A DNA stretch of 64,000 nucleotides from a bacterium. Lineage in GTDB: Bacteria > Electryoneota > RPQS01. The translations under genes were made by a program, and so were the position numbers. Under the pieces are notes generated by a model, which did not search any database, had not been told where the DNA came from, and saw only the letters and a program-made list of their open reading frames with translations. This document shows positions 1 through 6,316 of this stretch, one piece after another (positions within the stretch are counted from its first letter, which is position 1; each line of letters starts with the position of its first letter). Where the stretch lies: positions 372,001 through 436,000 of the forward strand of contig JADJEH010000002.1 in assembly GCA_016702305.1 (NCBI GenBank), read 5' to 3'.

Positions 1-166
1 CCATGGCCAAACGATCGCCGATGAGCAGCTCCTCTAACGAGGCCCCGACGCTCTCGAGTTGCCGCGCGGCGTTGGCGAACGCCTTGGCGCGAAACTCATC
101 CTCATCCAGCAGCCCGAGCAGCGTGGCGTACTCTTCGAGCAGTGTGATAACGTCGCCGCGTGTCAC
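1..166 (-). CDS. PolX-family DNA polymerase, N-terminal fragment (runs off window)
   Basis: The first 55 codons of a minus-strand gene that leaves the window at base 1. The translation begins VTRGDVITLLEEYATLL and continues with a helical stretch containing FRAKAFANAARQLE. This resembles the N-terminal helix-hairpin-helix region of bacterial PolX (a DNA polymerase beta-like domain followed by a PHP domain), where F-KA-AY-NAAR-LE is typical. PolX proteins act in gap filling and base-excision repair. The GTG start (166-164) shares bases with the TGA stop (165-163) of the upstream PfpI gene, a GTGA overlap that suggests translational coupling. The catalytic palm and PHP domain lie outside the window, so the assignment rests on the N-terminal helical signature alone. 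Confidence 0.6.
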   Translation of the reverse strand, partial: MTRGDVITLLEEYATLLGLLDEDEFRAKAFANAARQLESVGASLEELLIGDRLAM

Positions 167-690
167 GCCTGCTTGTCGAGAAGTTCCATGAACTTGTGCA
201 TGAAGGCGGGCAGGTCGTCAGGCTTACGCGCCGTCACCAGATGGCGGTCGGCGACGACTTCCTGATCCACCCATTTCGCGCCGGCGTTCACCATGTCATC
301 GCGAATCGCCGAATAGCTTGTCACTGTTCGTCCGCGCAAGACACCGGCCGACACGAGCACCCAGCCGCCGTGACAGATGCAGGCGATGGGTTTCTTGGCG
401 CGATCCATGTCGCGCACGAGCGCCAGCACGCTGTCGAACATGCGTAACTTATCCGGCGCCCAGCCTCCGGGAATAATAAGCCCGTCAAATTGAGTGGCTT
501 TCACCTTGTCGGCCGTCTTATCCACTTTGACCGGATAGCCATACTTGCCTACATACTCCGGCGCGGATCCGGTGCCGACGATGACGACTTTCGCGCCTGC
601 TTCGCGCAGACGCATGACGGGATACCAGACTTCAAGGTCCTGGTAGTGATGTTCGACGAATACCGCGATCTTCTTGCCAGCGAGGTTCAT
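163..690 (-). CDS. DJ-1/PfpI family protein (glutamine amidotransferase-like)
   Basis: A complete 175-residue protein of the DJ-1/ThiJ/PfpI superfamily. It has the flavodoxin-like start KIAVFVEHHYQDLE, the LIIPGGWAPD loop near residues 71-80 and the nucleophile elbow ACICHGGW with Cys106-His107. Cys followed by His at the elbow is the PfpI/YhbO arrangement. Members are described as intracellular cysteine peptidases or as protein/nucleotide deglycases, and the true activity is debated for the family. Acidic residues near the start (Glu13, Glu20) could supply the partner carboxylate. The length is normal for single-domain PfpI. It is 3 bases downstream of the EamA transporter stop and overlaps the PolX start, so the four minus-strand genes probably form one operon. 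Confidence 0.9.
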   Translation of the reverse strand: MNLAGKKIAVFVEHHYQDLEVWYPVMRLREAGAKVVIVGTGSAPEYVGKYGYPVKVDKTADKVKATQFDGLIIPGGWAPDKLRMFDSVLALVRDMDRAKKPIACICHGGWVLVSAGVLRGRTVTSYSAIRDDMVNAGAKWVDQEVVADRHLVTARKPDDLPAFMHKFMELLDKQA

Positions 691-693
691 AGG

Positions 694-1641
694 TTAACCC
701 GTAACTTTGCGTCTAAGGCGTTCAGCGCGGCGCATGAAGGCCGGCGCGTCCATCAAGATAACTCCGGCAATCACCAGCAGACCGCCGAACACGAGCGGCC
801 AACCGATCACTTCGCCGACAAAATAGGCCGAGAGCGTCGTCGCGACAACTGGTTGCGGCGTCGTTAGAATGGCGACCTGCGCCGGTTCAACGCGAGTTAA
901 TATGCTGTACCACACGACGTAGGCGACAATCGTCAGCATCAACCCCGAGTAGAACGCGCCGCTCCAGCCAATCCACGTGATGCGAGAATAGTCCTGAATC
1001 ATGGCATGGTGAATCAGAAAAGGCAGGCTGATCACGGTACCCACAATCAGCAACAGGCAAGTCATGGGCAGCGCGCCGTACTTCACGACCAGCGGCTTGC
1101 CCAGAACTGTGTATGTTGCCCATGCCAACACGGCGGTGAAGATCAACAGGTCGCCCAGAAACATCTGCGAGTGAAAATCCACCGGACCGCCGCGGGAGAC
1201 GACCAGGGCAAGTCCGGCCAGCGCTACGATAATGGCGACGACTTTGTGCGGCAGGATTTTTTCGTAGCCCAGCGCTGCCGACAGGAATAACGCGAAGACA
1301 GCCGTGGTGCCGTAGAGCAGCGCCGCGTGCGACGGCATCGTGAGGCTCATGCCGTAAAGATAGATCAACTGATTGACCGGTACGGCCACCAGTGCCAGCA
1401 GGATCACGCGCGGCCAGTCGCGGCGTTCGATCTTGGGCCATGCGCGCGCAATCAGTGCGACCGCTGTCAAGCCGAACAAGCCGATCGTCAGCCGCCAGAA
1501 CCCGAAGGCAATGGGATGGAATTCGCGCAGCGCGAGCTTGTTAAACACATAGCCGCCGCCGGTAATCGTAATGTGCGTCACCATCAGGCCCAGCAGCGAC
1601 AGCCGCTGTGACCACGCGGACTTACTGGGCGAAGAGTTCAA
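694..1641 (-). CDS. EamA/DMT-superfamily transporter
   Basis: An integral membrane protein with about ten hydrophobic helices in two EamA-type halves of the drug/metabolite transporter superfamily. Typical features are the FNKLAL motif after helix 1, GLALVVSRG closing the first half and a second half with LAWATYTVLGKP and EPAQVAILTTPQPVVATTLS. Such carriers export amino acids or other small metabolites; no substrate can be read from sequence. The open frame extends back to 2061 but that part overlaps the HAD gene and is not transporter-like. I chose the TTG at 1641 because it keeps helix 1 whole and overlaps the HAD stop by 20 bases. An ATG at 1584 would truncate helix 1. It ends 3 bases before the PfpI gene. 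Confidence 0.85.
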   Translation of the reverse strand: MNSSPSKSAWSQRLSLLGLMVTHITITGGGYVFNKLALREFHPIAFGFWRLTIGLFGLTAVALIARAWPKIERRDWPRVILLALVAVPVNQLIYLYGMSLTMPSHAALLYGTTAVFALFLSAALGYEKILPHKVVAIIVALAGLALVVSRGGPVDFHSQMFLGDLLIFTAVLAWATYTVLGKPLVVKYGALPMTCLLLIVGTVISLPFLIHHAMIQDYSRITWIGWSGAFYSGLMLTIVAYVVWYSILTRVEPAQVAILTTPQPVVATTLSAYFVGEVIGWPLVFGGLLVIAGVILMDAPAFMRRAERLRRKVTG

Positions 1642-2317
1642 GCACGTCCGCCGTCTGACTGAGGTCTTCGCGCACGACGTCGGCACCCACAGCAGCCAGC
1701 ATATCGGTCGTGTACTTTCCGCCGGTGGCGACGCCCAGCGTGCGCATCCCGAGCACTCGTGCTCCCCGGACATCGTACTCGGTATCGCCGATGACCCATG
1801 TTTCATTTGCGCGAAACGGCTCGCGGAAGTGGGCGCATGCGGCATCGAGCGCGTCCTGCAGAATCGCGTGGCGCTCCAAGTGCAGGTCGCCGAACCCGCC
1901 AACGGGGAAATAGTCGTTGAGGCCGAAGTGTCCGATCTTGGCACGCGCTCCGGCTTCCATGTTGCCGGTGCCGAGGGCCAAGGCGAAGTCGTTCGGCCGT
2001 TGCCGCAGTTCGGCGAGCAGTTCGCGCACGCCGGGATGCACGCGCGCACGGACGCTGGCACGAATGGAGGCGGGCAGTTCGGCCAGGTAGAGCGGCTTAA
2101 ACACGTCGTAACTTGCGCGCCAGTCCCCGGTCAGCCCGGTATTCTCAAAGCACTCGCGAAAGATCAGCGGATCGGTCCGACCGTGCATGGACAGACCTTC
2201 GGTAATCGGGTCTCGTCCAAAAATCTTGTGGAAGGCCTTGGCGTAGGCTCGAAACGTTGCGCCGTCCATGCTGGCCAAGGTGCCGTCAATGTCGAAAATT
2301 AAGAGCTTCATAGGCAT
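1622..2317 (-). CDS. HAD-family hydrolase, phosphoglycolate phosphatase-like
   Basis: A 231-residue haloacid-dehalogenase-type phosphatase. Motif I is LIFDIDGTL with nucleophile Asp9 and acid/base Asp11. A helical cap follows (about residues 18-90), and motif IV is WVIGDTEYDVRGAR near residues 190-203. Length and motif order fit subfamily IA phosphatases such as phosphoglycolate phosphatases, which remove phosphate from small organic phosphates in the cytoplasm. The exact substrate cannot be read. It is the first gene of the minus-strand group and stands divergent to the outer-membrane protein at 2516. Two starts are close together (ATG at 2317 and 2311); either leaves motif I intact. Confidence 0.9.
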   Translation of the reverse strand: MPMKLLIFDIDGTLASMDGATFRAYAKAFHKIFGRDPITEGLSMHGRTDPLIFRECFENTGLTGDWRASYDVFKPLYLAELPASIRASVRARVHPGVRELLAELRQRPNDFALALGTGNMEAGARAKIGHFGLNDYFPVGGFGDLHLERHAILQDALDAACAHFREPFRANETWVIGDTEYDVRGARVLGMRTLGVATGGKYTTDMLAAVGADVVREDLSQTADVLELFAQ

Positions 2318-2409
2318 ATGCTATGTAATGTAAGGCAAATCAGCCGGATAATCAAGGATTTTCGGTCGTGCGATTGCTTCTCACGACACGAGCGACTATC
2401 TTAAGATCG

Positions 2410-2429
2410 TCGGCCCGCTGTCGGGCCGA
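2410..2429. repeat. 8-bp perfect inverted repeat in a divergent intergenic region
   Basis: TCGGCCCG (2410-2417) and CGGGCCGA (2422-2429) are separated by CTGT. The repeat sits between the divergent HAD gene (start 2317) and the DUF5020-like gene (start 2516). It lacks a U-tract on the + strand, so it is not a convincing terminator. It could be an operator or a 5'-UTR hairpin. Confidence 0.45.
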
Positions 2430-2515
2430 TTCGTTTGGTGTCGTCGAGTATTGCCGCGTGCGAGTCCCGGAAAACCTCTGCGCGGTTCATTCAGCCTGAA
2501 TAAGGAAAACCGGAT

Positions 2516-3196
2516 ATGCGCCTGCTTCTTGCATGCCTCTTGGCCCACTCGGTGTGGGCTGCCGACACGTATGTCAACGGCCAACTGCATCGCGATTTCG
2601 ATCGCGAGGCCTTCACGTCCACAGTCGAGATCTGGAGTGGCGACAAGTTGGGTTCGAGCTTCCTTTTTGCGGATTTTGACTTTGCCGCGACCGGGCAGAC
2701 ACAGTCGTATTTTGAAGTATCGCGGCATTTTAGGATTGCCCGGACGCAATGGGGACACTTCAACGTGACCGTGCAATACAACGATGGTGTCACGCCTGCG
2801 GATGGCTTTGGTTCCAAGACAATTCCGCGGACCCTGTTAGGCGGCGTCGCTTTGACCGAGTTGAAGTTGGGCGCCACGCTCCTCGAAGTGCAGGCCTTGT
2901 TGCGACAAGAATTTGCGGCGGATCTCGGCTGGCAACTAACCGCCGTTTGGTTCACTCCCATAAAACGGACGCCGTTTGAGTTCCTGGGCTACGTGGACTG
3001 GAACAGCAATGAATATGGCGACCAGCCAGTGTCCATTCAAGCGGAACCGCAGTTTCAGTACCGTTGGAAGCAGGTCGCGGTGGGGGCAGAATGTGAAATT
3101 TCGAGGAATTTTGCGGGAGCCTACACCGAGGCGGACGGGTATGAGACTGGCAAATGGTATGTGCACCCAACCGTCTTTATTCGCTACGATTTGTAG
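2516..3196 (+). CDS. DUF5020/Tsx-like outer-membrane protein
   Basis: A 226-residue exported protein. Residues 1-15 form a short signal peptide ending VWA before ADTYVNGQ. The mature part alternates short amphipathic strands (STVEIWSGDKLGSSFLFADFDF, FEVSRHFRI, FNVTVQYNDG) and ends in a terminal aromatic strand (FIRYDL), as expected for a small outer-membrane beta-barrel. The pattern QLHRDF followed by STVE-DK-GS-F-F-DFDF matches my memory of the DUF5020 group of Bacteroidetes proteins, which is related to the nucleoside channel Tsx. Transport of small solutes is an inference. It has no operon partner: the HAD gene is divergent and a tRNA unit follows. The short signal peptide gives some doubt about the start. 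Confidence 0.65.
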   Translation: MRLLLACLLAHSVWAADTYVNGQLHRDFDREAFTSTVEIWSGDKLGSSFLFADFDFAATGQTQSYFEVSRHFRIARTQWGHFNVTVQYNDGVTPADGFGSKTIPRTLLGGVALTELKLGATLLEVQALLRQEFAADLGWQLTAVWFTPIKRTPFEFLGYVDWNSNEYGDQPVSIQAEPQFQYRWKQVAVGAECEISRNFAGAYTEADGYETGKWYVHPTVFIRYDL

Positions 3197-3301
3197 ATAT
3201 TCTGGTCTGCCTCTGCCTCGCCCTCTCGCCTGTTGCGGGGATTTTGTGATTAAGTCTATAATAATATTGACTTAAAGTTTAATCGAGAGTGGTCGGTCGG
3301 C

Positions 3302-3329
3302 TTGACAAGTCACGGGAGGTTTGTATATT
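3302..3329 (+). promoter_or_regulatory. Sigma-70-type promoter for tRNA-Ile
   Basis: A perfect TTGACA -35 box at 3302-3307 and TATATT as -10 box at 3324-3329 are separated by 16 bases. The site lies about 85 bases upstream of the tRNA and within an AT-rich gap, so it probably drives the tRNA transcript. Confidence 0.6.
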
Positions 3330-3415
3330 AAGAGTCTACGCTGGATATGCGGATGGGCGGCGGCTGGGAGGTCACAGAACCCCGGACGGTGCGGCCACGG
3401 CAACTGGCGGAGCAT

Positions 3416-3491
<76 letters not shown>

Positions 3492-3608
3492 CGCGGCGAC
3501 CACCGGTACCAGCAAAAGCAAACGGAGTTCCTTGTCTTGCGCACCACGCTGTCGGCGGCACTCATTGCGGTTACCGTTCTCAACGTGGGCAGGGAAATGC
3601 ATTCTAAG

Positions 3609-3640
3609 GGTGTGCGGACCGTCTTTCGCGCACCTTTTTT
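3609..3640 (+). terminator. Rho-independent terminator after the tRNA unit
   Basis: GGTGTGCG (3609-3616) pairs with CGCGCACC (3627-3634), an 8-bp stem with one G-U pair and a 10-base loop, followed directly by six Ts (3635-3640). It lies about 118 bases after the tRNA 3' end. The stretch between the tRNA and this hairpin shows no gene. Confidence 0.8.
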
Positions 3641-3674
3641 CGTTTAGGGCAATAACAGAAGCAGGCAGAGAAGA

Positions 3675-4418
3675 GTGATCATTCAAGACACCACGCCGGA
3701 GCAGATCCGCAAAGCGCTGAAGGCGCTGACGGAGATTCAGGAAATTGACTTAGAATTGGCGGAAATAGCCGAAGAGCGCGGAGGGCTGCCGGAGCAGGTC
3801 GAGGCGCTGACCGCGCAGATTGCGCAGTACGAGACATTTATTGTGCAGAAAGACCAGGAGCGGGAGCAGGCGGAGCGTGTCACCGGTGAATCCGGGCACA
3901 AGTTGGCGGTGGCGCGTGAGAAGCTGGCCAAGTATCAGGAGCAGCTTTACGCAGTGACCACGACGCGCGAATACGACGCCATCACGACGGAACAGGACTC
4001 GGCCAAGCGCGAGATCGCGGAGTACGAGCAGTTGATCTCGACCAATACAAACCGCGCCGTGGAATTAGCACAGTTGGTAGAGACGCGGCAGGCTGAGCTT
4101 GAGCAGCTGCGGAAGGACAAGGTTTCCCGCGAGCAGGAGCTCGAGCGTAAGCTGCGCGAAACGGAAGGGGCCGAGGCCGATCTTACGCAGCGCCGGGCCA
4201 CGTGGGCCAAAGATCTCAATCCGCGGCTGCTGGCGCACTACGAGCGTATTCGGGATGCCAAGGACGGCCGCGGCATCGCAGTGTTGGTTGGCGAGGCGTG
4301 CGGCGGCTGTTACGCCCTGATTCCGCCGCAGACGCAGGTCGTGATTCGCCAGTCGCGCGACATCTACGCGTGCGAGGCCTGCGGCCGATTTATCGCCCCC
4401 GATTCCGAAATCAACTGA
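3675..4418 (+). CDS. Coiled-coil protein with C4 zinc ribbon (DUF164/CdsZ-like)
   Basis: A 247-residue cytoplasmic protein. About residues 5-180 are long heptad-patterned helices rich in Glu, Gln and Ala, predicted as an antiparallel coiled coil. The C-terminus is a zinc ribbon with CGGC (Cys209, Cys212) and CEAC (Cys233, Cys236). This layout is that of the bacterial DUF164 zinc-ribbon family. Proposed roles for relatives include nucleic-acid or secretion-associated scaffolding, but no function is firmly set. The GTG start at 3675 is the first good start after the upstream terminator. The next gene (RNase HI family) starts with TTG immediately after this TGA stop, so the two are co-transcribed and probably translationally coupled. 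Confidence 0.85.
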   Translation: MIIQDTTPEQIRKALKALTEIQEIDLELAEIAEERGGLPEQVEALTAQIAQYETFIVQKDQEREQAERVTGESGHKLAVAREKLAKYQEQLYAVTTTREYDAITTEQDSAKREIAEYEQLISTNTNRAVELAQLVETRQAELEQLRKDKVSREQELERKLRETEGAEADLTQRRATWAKDLNPRLLAHYERIRDAKDGRGIAVLVGEACGGCYALIPPQTQVVIRQSRDIYACEACGRFIAPDSEIN

Positions 4419-4862
4419 TTGGAACTTCACGCGCACATTGACGGCGGTGCTCGCGGCAACCCGGGACCGGCGGCGATTGGGGTGGTTATTCACGATGACC
4501 AAGGGAATCTCCTGTATGAGGAGGGTACCTACATCGGCCACGGCACGAATAATGAAGCCGAGTATCGAGCGCTGATTCGCCTGCTCGAAGTGTGCGCGAC
4601 GGATCCTGTGATCAAGGAGAGTGGTGCCACGGTTCTGCGCGTTGCCTGCGACAGTCTCTTAATTGTCAATCAGGTACTGGGTGAATGGAAGATCAAGGAG
4701 CCGCGCCTGCAGGAATTGAACAACGAAGTTCAACACAATAAGCGCGCCCTGAACGGCCTGTCCCCGCGCATCCGCCACGTTCGCCGCGAGGAGAACAAAG
4801 ACGCGGACAAACTGGTTAATCGGGCCTTGGATGAAGCAGAGAAATCGCGAGCGCAGGCATGA
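4419..4862 (+). CDS. Ribonuclease HI family protein
   Basis: A 147-residue RNase H-fold protein that would cleave RNA in RNA-DNA hybrids. The four expected acidic residues are visible: Asp8 in HIDGGARGNPG, Glu46 in TNNEAEYRAL, Asp78 in ACDSLLIVNQ and Asp130 in KDADKLVNRAL. It belongs to the short archaeal/YpeP-like branch rather than canonical E. coli RnhA, since the basic handle region is absent and the ending is REEN-AD-LVN-ALD. The start is TTG directly abutting the preceding TGA. No better ATG exists before the first catalytic Asp. It overlaps the next gene by 4 bases (ATGA). Confidence 0.92.
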   Translation: MELHAHIDGGARGNPGPAAIGVVIHDDQGNLLYEEGTYIGHGTNNEAEYRALIRLLEVCATDPVIKESGATVLRVACDSLLIVNQVLGEWKIKEPRLQELNNEVQHNKRALNGLSPRIRHVRREENKDADKLVNRALDEAEKSRAQA

Positions 4863-5758
4863 TAAAATTTCTCCTTTTCGTGCTGCTCCTGGCCGGGCTC
4901 AGCTACGGCGCGTACTGGTACTTCTTTAAGGCCGATCAGCGGCTTTTGGATCAGGCGCGGGAAGCGGTCAGCAAGGGGGACTATACCTCGGCGCTCAATG
5001 ACATTGAGCAATTGGTCTCGAAGCATCCGCAGTCGGACAAGCTGACGCGCGCGGAGGAGCTGCGGCAGGAAGCCGGCAAGAAGCTGCGCGATCAGATCAA
5101 CATTCAGATTGACAAGCTGATTGCGCAAGACAAGGTTGACAGCGCCAAGGTTCTGGTCAAGACGGTCCGCGAGAAGCTGGGGTACCTGGCCGACAATCTG
5201 CGCTACGCGGGCGACATGGACATGAAGATCGCCGTCGCCAACGCCGAGACAGCCTTTCAGGAGGCGGAGACGCGCGCCAATGCCGGCGATCATGCCGCAG
5301 CCAAGCAGCTCTTGATGAGTATTGTTGAGCGCCACGGTCAGACCGAGTTCGGTCGGCGCGCCGCCGACTGGCTGAAAAACTACCGCATTCGCTATCAGTT
5401 GCGCATTGACGGGGTCAATGCGCCCGACGGAGTGAAGTTTGATCCTGTGATCATTAATTCCCGCGCCGCCGCTCCGGACTTTTACGTGGTCGCCGAATTG
5501 AATGGGGCGCGGCTGTTCATGACAGACATCGTCAAGGACAGCGCCGTGCCGCGCTGGACGCGCGGTCAAGAAGTCGTCTTGCACGAAGCGGACGTTCTAA
5601 CGTTCAAGATATATGACGACGACGGGCTGCGCGGCAACGAACTCGTGGCGACGACGCAGAGTCGCCCGGGTGACATGAACGGCAAGATGACGGTCAGTTC
5701 GAAGTATGGTCCGGTTGAACTGATGGCCCGGTTGGAAAACGGGCCTGCGGTTCGATAG
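4859..5758 (+). CDS. Membrane-anchored protein with helical repeats and a C2-like C-terminus
   Basis: A 299-residue protein of unknown function. Residues 1-22 form a hydrophobic anchor followed by WYFFKADQ. About residues 25-175 are alpha-helical with TPR-like pairs (AVSKGDYTSALNDIEQLVSKHP; ANAGDHAAAKQLLMSIVERHG). About 205-295 form a beta-rich domain with PDFYVVAELNG, a W after P (VPRWTRGQEV) and LTFKIYDDDGLRGNELV, which resembles a C2 or Ca/lipid-binding beta-sandwich including an Asp cluster. An envelope scaffold role is plausible but inferred. It overlaps RNase HI by 4 bases and ends just before rnpB, whose weak promoter (TTGGAA...ATAGGA) would lie inside this gene's last codons. Confidence 0.7.
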   Translation: MIKFLLFVLLLAGLSYGAYWYFFKADQRLLDQAREAVSKGDYTSALNDIEQLVSKHPQSDKLTRAEELRQEAGKKLRDQINIQIDKLIAQDKVDSAKVLVKTVREKLGYLADNLRYAGDMDMKIAVANAETAFQEAETRANAGDHAAAKQLLMSIVERHGQTEFGRRAADWLKNYRIRYQLRIDGVNAPDGVKFDPVIINSRAAAPDFYVVAELNGARLFMTDIVKDSAVPRWTRGQEVVLHEADVLTFKIYDDDGLRGNELVATTQSRPGDMNGKMTVSSKYGPVELMARLENGPAVR

Positions 5759-5773
5759 GATTCTCAATTTGCA

Positions 5774-6197
5774 GGTTCGCCGGGTGATCGCGCGTGACGC
5801 AAGAATCGCGAGGAAAGTCCGAACTTCATAGAGCAGAGCGCCGGCTAACGGCCGGGTGTGGTGACGCAACGGAAAGTGCCACAGAAAATATACCGCCGAA
5901 GAAAAGTCAAAAGTCGGAAATCAGAAGTCGGATACTTATTCTGGCTTTGACTTCTGACTTCATACTTCTGAATTTTCTTCGGTAAGGGTGAAAAGGTGCG
6001 GTAAGAGCGCACCGCGCATCCAGTAATGGGTGTGGCAGGGAAAACCCCGCTCGAAGCAAGGCCAAGTATGCCGGGAGTCTCCGCTGCTCGCGGAGCATAA
6101 GTCCCGGCGGGTAGGCCGCCCGAGGTGATGAGTAATCATCATCCCAGATAGATGATCACTGCCCGCAAGGGTACAGAATTCGGCTTATAGGCGAACC
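5774..6197 (+). ncRNA. rnpB: RNase P RNA (type A) with an insertion in helix P12
   Basis: The catalytic RNA of RNase P, which removes 5' leaders from pre-tRNAs. Helix P1 is GGTTCGCC (5774-5781) paired with GGCGAACC (6190-6197). Conserved blocks follow in order: GAGGAAAGTCCGAACTTCATAG, GGTGACGCAACGGAAAGTGCCACAGAAAATATACCGCC, GGTAAGGGTGAAAAGGTGCGGTAAGAGCGCACCG, AAGCAAGGCC and near the end ACAGAATTCGGCTTATAG. Between the last CCG and GGTAAGGGTG, helix P12 begins with a perfect 10-bp stem (5896-5905 with 5973-5982) and then carries an AT-rich heptad-repeat hairpin (about 5907-5971). In the L15 internal loop the usual GGU is GGA (AGGGAAAACCCC). The ends are placed from P1 pairing and may be off by a few bases. 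Confidence 0.95.
5907..5971. repeat. Heptad (TCAGAAG) inverted repeat inside rnpB P12
   Basis: The left arm reads as four heptads, TCAAAAG TCGGAAA TCAGAAG TCGGATA. The right arm holds the complement units TTGA CTTCTGA CTTCATA CTTCTGA. The arms fold on each other with a perfect TCAGAAGTC/GACTTCTGA core. The composition is much richer in A/T than the surrounding RNA gene, so it reads as an insertion extending P12. Confidence 0.8.
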
Positions 6198-6208
6198 CCA
6201 AAAAAATC

Positions 6209-6266
6209 ACAAGTCAGAAGTTAGAAGTCGAATCTGCACATTGACTTCAGACTTCTGGCTTCGATC
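6209..6266. repeat. Second heptad (TCAGAAG) inverted repeat downstream of rnpB
   Basis: AAG TCAGAAG TTAGAAG TCGAA on the left and TTGA CTTCAGA CTTCTGG CTTCGA on the right can form a long imperfect hairpin. It is the same repeat family as the insertion in P12 and lies 12 bases after the RNase P RNA 3' end. It is not followed by a U-tract directly, so it is not an obvious terminator. Confidence 0.75.
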
Positions 6267-6316
6267 AGTTCCCCCCAAACAAGTTTTTTGTTTTATTATG
6301 ACATACAGGAACAACC

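Noticed and set aside
1642..2061. N-terminal extension of the EamA transporter frame across the HAD gene
   Set aside because: The extension is antiparallel to no gene but overlaps the HAD coding region in another frame and has no membrane or transporter pattern.
3197..3301. Possible second promoter (TATAAT near 3257) before the tRNA
   Set aside because: No acceptable -35 box stands 15-19 bases upstream, whereas TTGACA/TATATT at 3302 is much better.
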